64,000 nucleotides of DNA from Chaetoderma sp. LZ-2023a. Lineage: Eukaryota; Mollusca; Caudofoveata; Chaetodermatida; Chaetodermatidae. Location: assembly GCA_034401795.1 (NCBI GenBank), contig CM067374.1:93526398-93590397 (forward strand), read 5' to 3'. The position numbers and the translations under genes are program-made. The notes beneath the pieces are model-generated. The model saw only the letters and a list, made by a program, of their open reading frames with translations, searched no databases and had not been told where the DNA came from. Positions 55,761 to 64,000 of this stretch are shown here, piece by piece; within the stretch, counting starts at the first letter, position 1, and each line of letters begins with the position of its first letter.

Positions 55761-56640
55761 TGTGCGAGTCCAGTGATCCTGAACTCTCGAGTCCACTGAG
55801 TCATGAGAAACAGCTGAATCAGCCACCTGCGCAAGGCCGCCTGAGGAATGACTGGTTCCATTGAAACAATCAGACCTAGCATTCTAAGATAGACTCGTGC
55901 TAGAATATAACGACTGCTGCAAACCAATTGAATGCACGAGAGATTCTCCACTCTCTCTTGGGATAGATAAACATATCCTATCTCCAGTGTTTATCCTATC
56001 TCCAGATCGAAGAACATACCAAGGTAAACAAACTTCTGGGATGGAATTGGCTTTGATTTTTGAAAGTTGATTATCCAGCCTAAATCTGTGAGATTTCGAA
56101 TGGGAGGAAATAAGCATCTTTCAGATCTATTGAAGCTGTCCACATCCCCTTCTCTAACCCCAACAACACCAATTTCATTGTTTCCATTTTGAAACTTGGT
56201 GTGTCTATAAACTTGTTTAGAGGTTTGAGGTTGAGAATTGGTCCCCACCCCATTACGTCCCCCTCCCACCCGCACCCACCCCCCTCCCCGTGTTCTTTGT
56301 CACAAGAAACACGGTTGAATAGAAGCCCGGACAATCTTGCGCCGGTTGAATTGCTTCTTTTAGAATTAGAGATTCTATCTCCTCTTCTATGCACAAACGA
56401 TTGTCTGGATCTCTTGGAATTTGAGTCCAGACCGGTACCAGAGACAGATGCAATGGCGGACCGATTATCCACTCTGGACTGTATCCGCGCAAAAGCCATT
56501 GCAAGACTAGGCAGTCCTGAATTAACCGCTCCCACTCCTGAATATGGAGTCAATCGACCTCCCACTGGTGCACCTAGGATTAGCGGGGTACACATAAATT
56601 TTAGAAGTGGGCGTTTCTCTGGTACGTGTGACAACACCAG
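55740..56640 (-). pseudogene. DIRS reverse transcriptase
   Basis: From 56637 down: SLAMAFARIQSRVDNRSA, then in the next frame IIGPPLHLSLVPVWTQIPRD, EEEIESLILKEAIQPAQDCP and GFYSTVFLVTKN. Then GPILNLKPLNKFIDTPSFKM, MWTASIDLKDAYF (palm Asp), DLGWIINFQKSKPIPSQKFV, YLGMFFDL, and the thumb with LARVYLRMLGLIVSMEPVIP and QAALRRWLIQLFLM. The YLDD box itself falls in a deleted stretch around 56100. Shifts in several places; inactive. Confidence 0.75.
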
Positions 56641-56649
56641 AGTGGTATC

Positions 56650-57680
56650 TGTGGTAACCGAAAATTCTTTAGACCATCAAGCCCGGTTACCACGCGCCGC
56701 TTCCAGCGCCCAGCGCCATGTGCACCCCGGTGCGCAGGCTGCTACCTGGCTGGCTGCGCTTGGAGCGCTGGCTGGCTACAGCAGCACGCTGCTGCTGGCG
56801 TGGCCGGTGAGGTTTCTGAACCTGGCTGGCCTGCTGTCCTCTGACACTGCCAGCACTGCCACGAGCGTACTGCTGTCGAACAGCCAAGGGCTGAACATGC
56901 ACGTGTTCTCTGCGCAACACTTCAAATTGTGCACGCAGCGCCCTCTGGTTGTTGACCAAGTTCACTGTCTCTTGGAGGTGTCGACAACCCTCACCTCCAA
57001 ACAGACCAGGGCCCGCCATCGGTGCTTGCAATAAGCGTGACTTGAGCTCTTGGGACGGGCACAGAATGTCCAGTGCAAATGTGCGCCTCGTCCTCAGTGA
57101 CTTGGTCACCGACCTAGTCACAGCCCAAGGCCAGGTTGATACCATCCAGGATGGCTCATTGGACTGTCACTGGACTAGGCTGCTTGTGAACCGAGGTTGC
57201 TACTAGCCCTGATAGCAGCTGAGGGACATGAGACAGTGCACTGATTGCTGCTCGTGAACTCTCCTCGGTATCACGCAGTGCGGGATTGCTGTGCGCATAG
57301 CACCCGAGCACAGCGCTCCCATGTCAGCACGAGAGCCTGGCCGTGTGTCTTCATCCAAAGCGGCGTACTCGTCCGCGCTCTGTCTGGATGCTAAACCATA
57401 CCGAGTGTACTAACTGGCACTAACTCGACGTCTAGCAACCTCGTGGGAGGGGGGGGGGGGGGGTCGCGAGGCGACCTTTCAGTCTAATTGACTCCTCTGC
57501 CGCAGCGAACATATCTACAATATGCTCTGCATACGGCAGAGATTGAGACGAGGTGGCCAACGGCTTAGCCTGTAACCACGCCCGCGGTTTACTGGCGGCC
57601 GTTTCATCCACGGAGAGCTCTGGTCTGACAGTGAGGAGCCACGCGCATGCATCAGACCAGTCTTCGTCTGTGGCCACCTA
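56650..57680 (-). pseudogene. DIRS gag body
   Basis: 57677-57432 has EDWSDACAWLLTVRPELSVDE. 57145-56687 has SVTKSLRTRRTFALDILCPS, QELKSRLLQAPMAGPGLFGG, EGCRHLQETVNLVNNQRALR and a Gln/Arg-rich tail. Both blocks have counterparts in the DIRS copy at 24 kb, in the same order. GC content is clearly higher than in surrounding DNA. A poly-G run at 57449-57463 breaks the frame. Confidence 0.68.
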
Positions 57681-58393
57681 TGAATTGCCGATGAGCAGCG
57701 GGCCCTCGTCATCTTCAATGGCATTCGCAGGTGGGGCTGTGGAGGAGGCTACAGACGTGCATCGGGCAGGCCGCGCACCAGGGCCGCACTCGTGTGAGGG
57801 TCATAAGCCATACTAGCGCTCTCCGGGTTGTCCGTATAAGATTCCACGGCTAAATGGTATCTTATACAGGCGGCCGTCCGCTCCAAATCGGCCCAAACGT
57901 TGAATCATGAAACCCGCTCCCGAGGGAATGGTACTATAGGTGCGAGCGGCCGCACTCCCCATGAGGGGAGTGTAAACGCTCGCATCCATGACTTCATGTT
58001 CATCCCGTGGACCAAGCAGGTAGGCTTCATCATCATCCTGGTCAGGAAAGTTAGACTCCGGATTAGCAAAGAAAGCTAACCCAGGCTGACCAGGAGAAGG
58101 TTCATAGGCAGATGACGAGGGTACTCCGCGAGTGATCGTGGTCAGACCCGCTGGTCGGGTCCCACCTGATGCTACTCACACCGCTGGATCACCAGGCGAT
58201 GCGAACATCAAGCCTTGGTACAAGTCGGCCAGCCCTGGATCACTGAAACCTTTGTCCGAACTAGGAGGGCATGATCCAGGGATGGGGGCTACCTGCACTG
58301 AGGTCGATGCGCAGGAAGTTGAAACACCTGTACCCGGCAACATGCCGCGAAGCATCAGGTCCTACAAGGTCCTGCGTATCTCACTCACTAACT

Positions 58394-58630
58394 CTACCTT
58401 GAAGGCCTCCAGCTCATTCTTCTCGAAGGCCTTCTTCTTACCCGTCTCCTCACCCTCTTGCCGTGCTCTACCATCATCTTCGCCTGAGAGCAGAAGAATT
58501 CAGAGGCTAGATGGCCCCCCTCTTTACAAATAGCACATTTGTTAGATAGCCTACAATCTGTGCAAGATGGGCAGAGGTGGGGGAAAAATCTAGCCTTAAG
58601 ATGCTTCAGACAAGATAGACATGATGACTT
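58394..58630 (-). pseudogene. DIRS gag, Cys-rich N-terminal part
   Basis: Encodes SSCLSCLKHLKARFFPHLCP, SCTDCRLSNKCAICKEGGHL: a cluster of CxxC pairs that could bind zinc or nucleic acid, followed by a basic Arg-rich run that ends in a stop. The retroelement gag would continue in other frames. Confidence 0.6.
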
Positions 58631-59544
58631 CTGCAAAGGTAGACATACGAAGAGAATGAGTATTTTAGTTTGTTAATTTTGTTACGGTTTAAATATTTTT
58701 TAAAACTGCAGAGAGAAGACAACCACTTTTATTACTGACAACCCCGAAGGGGCCGATGTCTTCATAACAAAATAAGGAATAAAAATCACAGCCAGGGATA
58801 ACATGAGAATGTTAGAAAGAACAGAGAGACTGATCATGACACCCAGTTATCTCTACACATTCATAACATATGATAATGACATCAAGAGATCCTCTTTTTA
58901 AAAAACAAGATTATGACGTCAAGGAAAACTGAAAAAATCTGGCTGATTATGATATCAAACCTCAAAGCAAAAGCCCCTTCAAGGGGAGGAGATATCAGAT
59001 TATGAATGCAAGAAATACCTAGGACTACATACATTCATCACTCAAGAATAATATAATACTATAATTATATATCTGAGCACCCATGCACAACCACAAGAGA
59101 GAATACAGTGCAATAAGGATGGCAGCAAAAATTTATAAAAATTTCAAATAATTAGGTGCCATAACTAATAAACTCCCGTATCCTGAACACAGGTAAACCA
59201 TCCTCTTGTGCAGAAATCATGTCCATACCATCCACCGAGTCTGTAGTCTGATGAAGGGGATGGGACAAAAGGAGGGAGTTATTTTTCATTTTATATCTCT
59301 GACCCGTAGACATATCATATGATAAGTCACAAAAGGGGAAACGTGATCAACCTCTGAGTGAAGACCAAGAGCTCTACCTTCATAAGATGAGCCTGTGGAC
59401 ACAGACACAAGGGATTAGTAGAACTGTGATAATTTAACAAGGATTCCCAGAGCCTAAAAACATGTTAACGCCTGGTCGGCCGCGAATGAAAACCGGTACC
59501 TTATAAATGTTACAAGTCTTAAATAATATATGGAACAATATCAC
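58631..59544 (-). other. Predicted intron of DIRS gag
   Basis: 914 bases, no coding signal, AT-rich in contrast to the GC-richer gag. Confidence 0.4.
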
Positions 59545-59592
59545 CTTAATAGATGATGAGGCAGACTCCTCCGATGCTTTAGATTCAGCCAT
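59545..59592 (-). CDS. Predicted first exon of DIRS gag
   Basis: ATG at 59592-59590 opens MAESKASEESASSSIK, then AAG|GTGATA donor at 59545/59544. The next frame with a good acceptor (ctacctttgcag, CAG at 58633-58631) starts AAG TCA TCA TGT in the same phase. Short, so the call rests on the phase match and on its place just inside the terminal repeat. Confidence 0.45.
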
Positions 59593-59865
59593 AGTGAAAT
59601 GGATGAAAGAAAATGAATGAAAATTCTACAAAATAGAGCTTCAAATTGTTTTCAATGTTGCTTATAAGCCAATATAATAGAAAACGGAAGTGCCAGTATG
59701 CGCATGCGCAGAGGTGGGGGTCTGACATGTGCATCACTGTGTACATTCCACTGCCCAGTAGGGGCACCTAACTTTTTATAATTCTGAATAGTATTGAATT
59801 TAGAGCCGATATACTAGTATATCAAGTGTGTTAGGGAGGTAAGTATGTTCTCATGATGTGGAAAC

Positions 59866-60159
59866 AGCATGGCTGGTATATTTAATTTCAAGATAGCAGC
59901 TAAACCGACATGATATGAAAACTGGATACAGTCAATAATTTATTCCTCAAAGATATAAACTAGTATATAATTGTGTGAAACATTGTATTATTGCATAGGT
60001 GCAAACATTATCATAAAATAGTGTACTGTGAAACATTGTATTATTTTATAGGTGCAAACATAATCGTAAGAGTGTACATTGGGTAAAGGGCGGAACATAT
60101 ACGGTTGTGCGCTAGGAATAAGATAACACCACAAACGTCTAACATCTGAGCACCTTTAC
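59866..60159. other. Intron 2 remainder
   Basis: A short direct repeat 'GTGTGAAACATTGTATTATTNNATAGGTGCAAACAT' occurs twice (59972 and 60028). Confidence 0.6.
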
Positions 60160-60273
60160 CACTTGCATTATTCAATCTCATTTTCCATATTGAAATGGAT
60201 GGATCTGATCTCTCACTTAACTTGCTGGCCAAGTTTTTGCAGATGACATATTCCAAGGTTTGTTTCTCTGGAA
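60160..60273 (-). CDS. Internal exon of the same host gene (exon 2)
   Basis: Acceptor aaatatttagcag (CAG at 60274-60276), donor AGTG|GTAAAG. Phase 1 at both ends. It encodes PEKQTLEYVICKNLASKLSE, RSDPSISIWKMRLNNAS. The acceptor lies at the foot of a family A hairpin (60275-60365), so the sequence just upstream of the exon is repeat-derived. Function not recognised. Confidence 0.6.
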
Positions 60274-60274
60274 C

Positions 60275-60365
60275 TGCTAAATATTTTGAAAACAATTTGA
60301 CTGAAAGTTGTTAGTGGCAAAGGCACCAACAACTTTCAGTCAAATTGTTTTCAAAATATTTGGCA
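60275..60365. repeat. Family A core hairpin at a splice acceptor
   Basis: Perfect arms 'TTTTGAAAACAATTTGACTG' and 'CAGTCAAATTGTTTTCAAAA', tip 'AAAGTTGTTAGTGGC..CACCAACAACTTT'. The foot of the left arm contains the CAG acceptor of exon 2 on the - strand. Confidence 0.82.
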
Positions 60366-60499
60366 TGTTAGGAGTTTTTTCTCATTAATTAATCTAAATA
60401 AATTGTCTGGTGGCTTGTAGCAGTGAGACAGTTGACATTATAATCAAATACATCACTTGTTAGCTGATGTCACACTCAAAATAATGTAGGTGACAGCTG

Positions 60500-60716
60500 A
60501 AAGCGGTAATTGTCCGTTACGAAAGTCTCAGTTAAATAGTTTTAAAATATTCAACAGACTACTTGCATAGTTACCTCGAAATTGGCATTCTTGGAATTCA
60601 GTGTTTAACGTATTAAACTTGATTCAAATGTGTGTACTAAAGGTCAGAGCTTAGTAAGAAATGGGTGGGGCATAGTAAGAAATGGGTGGGGCATAGTAAG
60701 AAATGTTCATTGATGT
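60500..60716 (-). mobile_element. Family A, partial copy A16
   Basis: 'GTCTCAGTTAAATAGTTTTAAAATATTCAACAG', 'TTACCTCGAAATTGGCATTC', then three tandem units of 'GCATAGTAAGAAATGGGTGGG' (60648-60700). Confidence 0.6.
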
Positions 60717-60808
60717 TAATTTTGAAAAGGATGAACTATTGTAAAATTTTGATATACAATGGACACATCTTCCTTGCACAATGTCACACTAGTGAAGTAA
60801 TAACGTCT

Positions 60809-61040
60809 TAACCATTTAGTGGTCAACTTTTGATCATGACAATTAAACTATTTGGTGATCAAATTCGCATTTGCAGGTCAAAAGAAAATTATCTTTGAAA
60901 ATTGACCACTGGAATGACTGGCTCCCTTTCAAACCAATTATTCACGTGTCAAAGGTCTTCTCTTGGCCTGCAAATGGGAATTCGTCCCTACCTCTGTAGA
61001 TGCCATTTTTAGCTGGCTTGGGCAGTATTCAGTGAAGTGC
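60809..61040. mobile_element. Family B foldback element, copy B23
   Basis: TTAACCATTTAGTGGTCAAC start, 'TTGCAGGTCAAAAGAAAATTATC', 'TTGACCACTGGAATGACTGGC', TTGGCCTGCAAATGGGAATTC. Confidence 0.68.
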
Positions 61041-61440
61041 TAAAAATATCATTTGAGAAATGACGTGGGTGTGCCAAATGTAAGGCCTAGTACTAGCTGT
61101 AGGGAATTTTTACTAGCATGGGCCTGCCTAAATAACATTCTCTGTATGATAAAATCCCAAAATGGAATATGTCTGACAGACAGAGTTCTCTCCCTTACCA
61201 TCCTTACACGGGTCAAAACCATGCCTTTCCGCTTCCTCCTGTAGAACCAGTACAAACCATCTCAGTGACTCCTCTCCTATTCATGCAAGAGGCAAAAACA
61301 GTGTGCTATATGGTACAAGGGAAAGTGCACAAATTCACTTTCTATCATGACTGATTGGAAGTATATCTGTGAATGTATTTTCGGAAAATACATGCTAATC
61401 TTTACAGACTAAAAATGACAAGTACTTTTTGATGTAAGGA
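61041..61440. other. Intron 1 spacer
   Basis: Nothing recognised. Confidence 0.5.
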
Positions 61441-61446
61441 ATATTT

Positions 61447-61560
61447 TGTAGAATAGTTGGAAACTAACTTGACTAGGAGCTATTGCTGCCTATGGTGCCA
61501 GCATTCAGTCAAATTATTTTCAAAATATTCAACTGCTTACCTACATAGTTGTCTGGTAAT
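61447..61560. repeat. Family A core hairpin plus right flank
   Basis: 'GTAGAATAGTTGGAAACTAACTTGACTAGGAGC' and 'CATTCAGTCAAATTATTTTC', then 'CTTACCTACATAGTTGTCTGG'. Confidence 0.65.
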
Positions 61561-61679
61561 TAAGACACTGAAACATTAGGGATCAGAGTTAATAAATTTG
61601 AGTCGAAGATACATAGAATTTTAAATCTGACATAAATATGGCTATTACTTCATTGCGATGTTTGACAATCCATAAATGT

Positions 61680-61990
61680 AGAAATTTGTCTAATTTTCTT
61701 GGGTTTTTATTTTCCTGATTTTTGTTTTTAGATCATGCTGAAAGTTAGGCAATCTTCGTGTTCTGTTATGTCCATTCTTGTGTTAACAATTTTGCCAAAT
61801 CGAAACAGCAGTTTATGACATATCTATAGGTCTGGAATTTGATCCTATCTGGATATACTCATTTTTATCCGGATCCCAGCAAACGTCTGGAAACCCTCTT
61901 TCATGATAAGATTCTTTGTTATGTTAAAATTTGAGCCAACTCTGCTCATTAGTATTCGAGCCACAGCTCCGGACATGCACATACGCGCAT
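61680..61990. repeat. Interspersed repeat (copy 2 of the 8.9-kb repeat)
   Basis: Shares block order with 8880-9215. Its tail is a CA/GC-rich ACACGCATGC tract (61975-62020). Confidence 0.5.
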
Positions 61991-62593
61991 GCACGTGCAC
62001 ACACATATGCGCACACATGCATGCAATGCCCTATTCATAAAAATGCACTAATATTAATGCATATGAATTATGAAACAGAAATCATAATCAGTTTGACATC
62101 AAAACTAATGATGAACCACATGTACTCACGTCATATCATATGATCATTCAACTTTTAACAGACGAGCCTAATATTTCAATACCAAAATCAAGAAAATCCA
62201 TTATATACTTGTCTTATCTCAAACATAATTGAAGTATACTGTGTAGTCAGTCATGTTAGAAAGTGTATATCTACCACCATGCCACATAAAAATATAACAT
62301 GTGACACAAACAAAATATCAAAATTAACAACAAATTTAATACAAAATCAACAGGATATAGGTAGAAAACTAAACATAGCACAATAAACTGAATACAGGCA
62401 CACAAAACCAATGCAGAATATACCATGATTTAATGCTAAGGGGAATAACTCCGTCAAATATTAACAAAAAGAGTATGAAACACCGGTATTGCCACTTGAA
62501 CAGAAAGAAACACTGTAATGATCCGTCTATGTTTCAAGATTCATATTGAGTTAAGTTCATGGAAATAGAACTTGGGCTCCATGTTAGAAGGAT
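61991..62593. other. Intron 1 spacer
   Basis: 62430-62560 ('GGGGAATAACTCCGTCAAATATTAAC', 'GAAACACCGG') is a weak relative of the 55.2-kb tandem unit. Nothing else. Confidence 0.4.
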
Positions 62594-62775
62594 TAACCGT
62601 TTAATTGTCAAGAGAAGACTATTTAAAAAAATTTACCACTGGAACGACTGGCTCGATCACTGACCAGTCATTCCAGTGGTAAATTAGAAAAATAGACGTC
62701 TCTTGGCCTTGCAAATGAACATTCAGCTGGTAAAAATTTTAATTTTCTTGACGAATCTTTATTATCACGGGTAAA
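62594..62775. mobile_element. Family B foldback element, copy B24
   Basis: TTAACCGTTTAATTGTCAAG start. Tip 'CCACTGGAACGACTGGCTCGATCACTGACCAGTCATTCCAGTGG'. Confidence 0.72.
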
Positions 62776-62954
62776 TCTATATATTTCTGAATTTGGTACA
62801 AATTCATTCCGTATGTTTGACTTCAAAGAGGTTTCACTAACATGACTAATGGAACATACTTTGTAGTATCCATGGGGAATAGCATTATATTGTCAGGAAA
62901 TTAATCATTTAACCCTTACATTCCAAAAACTTTCCTTATTGAATGTAAAGAATA

Positions 62955-63118
62955 GTCTGTTGAATATTTTGAAACTAATTTGACTGGCACCTGTTGAAGA
63001 CAGCTATACAGGAAAGTTGTTGAATATTTTGAAACTAATTTGGCTGGAATTTGTTGCTGTCATATGCATAGGCAGGAACCGCTCCCAGTTAAATTAGTTT
63101 CAGAATTTTCAACAAAAT
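62955..63118. repeat. Two family A core arms in tandem, one complete hairpin
   Basis: 'GTCTGTTGAATATTTTGAAAC' at 62957 and again 'GTTGTTGAATATTTTGAAAC' at 63016. Only one right arm (63087-63114) follows. Confidence 0.72.
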
Positions 63119-63225
63119 ATTCACACTACATTACGATTAATTTATTGGTCCTAGTAAGCGAAGGTTAACCTCTTCACCGCCAAACCCCTGAAAACCTACA
63201 TTCTTTAAGATATAAAAACTTTTTC

Positions 63226-63315
63226 TGTTCACTATTTTGAAATTAATTTGACTGGAAGTCATTGCTGCCTTAGGCAGCAATGCCTTCCAGTCAAATTAAT
63301 TTCAAAATATTCAAC
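63226..63315. repeat. Family A core hairpin, co-varied arms
   Basis: Arms 'TTTTGAAATTAATTTGACTGG' and 'CCAGTCAAATTAATTTCAAAA' share the same change from consensus. Tip 'CATTGCTGCC TTA GGCAGCAATG'. Confidence 0.85.
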
Positions 63316-63744
63316 AGTTTTCCTGTATGGTTACCTAGAAAATGAGATATGGTGAGAGTTAAATGGTTAATATGTTACCTGCAACGCTACACTCAATATC
63401 AAAGTAACAAAACATGCCACTTAGTCGCTAACAGAAACAAGACTGAGTGTCTTATGGGTTCTTAACAACAATAATTTTCAACAGCAGCATTAACAAATGT
63501 ATTTACAATTTATCATGCTACTGGGATCTTTCTGCAAAGTTGAGAATTTACTGAGATTTGTCTTGATAAATTATGGAAATTACAAACATCATAAACCATA
63601 GACAAGCAGAAAAGACAAAACAAATAACTGGTGCTAGTGTTACAGGTAGGGTACTGAAAAGCAATCTAACATTTGTGGATGTATGGATGAGCAACACCGT
63701 GCACAGGTTAATGAGTACAACACACAATGGTGAACACAACATAC

Positions 63745-63913
63745 GTGGTACAATTTCTTCTGGTGGGTAGTGATACTGATAACGGAATGCTTCAGTAGTA
63801 TGAACGCCAGTGTCAGTAGTTTCAGCAAAGAACTCAATGTTACTATCGCCAAACATACCAGACATTCCAAAATTGTCAATGAGCAATTGTAAGATCCGTG
63901 AAGCTTTCTCTAC
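63745..63913 (-). CDS. Internal exon of the same host gene (exon 1 seen; 5' exons lie outside)
   Basis: Acceptor ttgttaatattacag and donor CCAC|GTATGT. It starts on a codon boundary and ends in phase 1, compatible with exon 2. It encodes VEKASRILQLLIDNFGMSGM, FGDSNIEFFAETTDTGVHTT and EAFRYQYHYPPEE. The frame contains no stop, and the residue pattern (well-mixed hydrophobic and charged) looks like folded protein. I do not recognise the family. The hydrophobic stretch seen if translation runs past the donor (MLCSPLCVVLINLC...) is intron. Confidence 0.65.
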
Positions 63914-63941
63914 CTGTAATATTAACAACAATAACAAATAT

Positions 63942-64000
63942 TATTATTATTATTATTATTATTATTAGTATTAGTAGTATTATTATTATTATTATTATTA
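63942..64000. repeat. (TTA)n microsatellite, cut by window end
   Basis: About 18 ATT/TTA units with GTA interruptions. Confidence 0.95.

Larger units (their letters stand above)
54163..59865 (-). mobile_element. DIRS-like retroelement, copy 2, with inverted terminal repeats
   Basis: Lies in intron 2 of the - strand host gene and on the same strand. Terminal repeats are inverted. 54198-54375 (ACATACTTACCTCCCTAACA, CGGCTCTAACTTCAATA, AAAGTTAGGTGCCCCTACTG, TCTGCGCATGC, CACTTCCGTT-like) matches the reverse of 59680-59863 over about 180 bases. A second start of the same terminal sequence, 54477-54517, lies inside the first, and 54415-54473 is an inverse copy of 54163-54230, so the left end is nested. 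Reading down from 59592: short first exon, Cys-rich gag, gag body, reverse transcriptase to about 55740. A mollusc-style tandem repeat then replaces what should be RNase H and tyrosine recombinase. No recombinase ORF is present, so it cannot be autonomous. Confidence 0.72.

Noticed and set aside
56189-57034. 281-residue + strand ORF
   Set aside because: Longest + frame in the region but antisense to DIRS gag and RT, whose motifs are clear on the - strand.
63548-63744. Membrane-protein extension of the right-end exon (hydrophobic LCSPLCVVLINLC stretch)
   Set aside because: It lies past a strong GTATGT donor; the hydrophobic stretch is best explained as intron read-through.

Overview
The window is eukaryotic nuclear DNA, AT-rich, with spliceosomal introns, microsatellites and a very dense load of transposable elements. 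An LDL-receptor class A exon, DIRS, Harbinger, hAT and several LINE relics, plus short interspersed repeats of a style I associate with molluscan genomes (a 'gaaagggggcataactc' unit, a 'cagctccggacagacag' unit, a 'ggtgagctaat' unit), suggest a marine invertebrate, probably lophotrochozoan and possibly a mollusc. The species cannot be fixed from sequence alone.

Host genes are sparse. One LDLa exon lies on the + strand near the left end (about 2.9 kb). On the - strand the right end carries the last four coding exons of one gene (63913-63745, 60273-60160, 52696-52485, 50323-49757). Their splice sites are canonical and their reading phases agree at all three junctions, giving about 350 residues of an unrecognised protein with an acidic C-terminus. 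A DIRS-type element of about 5.7 kb sits inside its second intron.

Region by region: 0-12 kb holds sparse unique DNA, a LINE 3' relic (4.85-5.31 kb), five copies of a foldback element (family A) and a decayed ~170-bp tandem array (10.4-11.7 kb). 12.3-15.4 kb is an almost full-length CR1/L2-type LINE with only two nonsense codons and one internal deletion. 15.4-21.6 kb has more family A copies, a CpG-rich patch and three further LINE relics. 22.3-24.9 kb is a decayed DIRS-like retroelement (- strand). 25-27.3 kb has two more family A copies, a 90-bp PIF-like palindrome and microsatellites. 27.64-31.34 kb is a nearly complete two-gene PIF/Harbinger transposon (Myb-like protein plus HARBI1-type nuclease). 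31.4-54 kb is dominated by four short foldback families: A, B (TTAA-flanked, piggyBac-like ends), C and D (also TTAA-flanked), plus a hAT-type non-autonomous element with an 8-bp target duplication. 54.2-59.9 kb is the second DIRS-type element with inverted terminal repeats.

The most notable pattern is that families A and B exist as dozens of long hairpins. In several copies the two arms carry matching, compensating changes away from the family consensus, so pairing is kept while sequence drifts. One such hairpin supplies the splice acceptor of a host exon.
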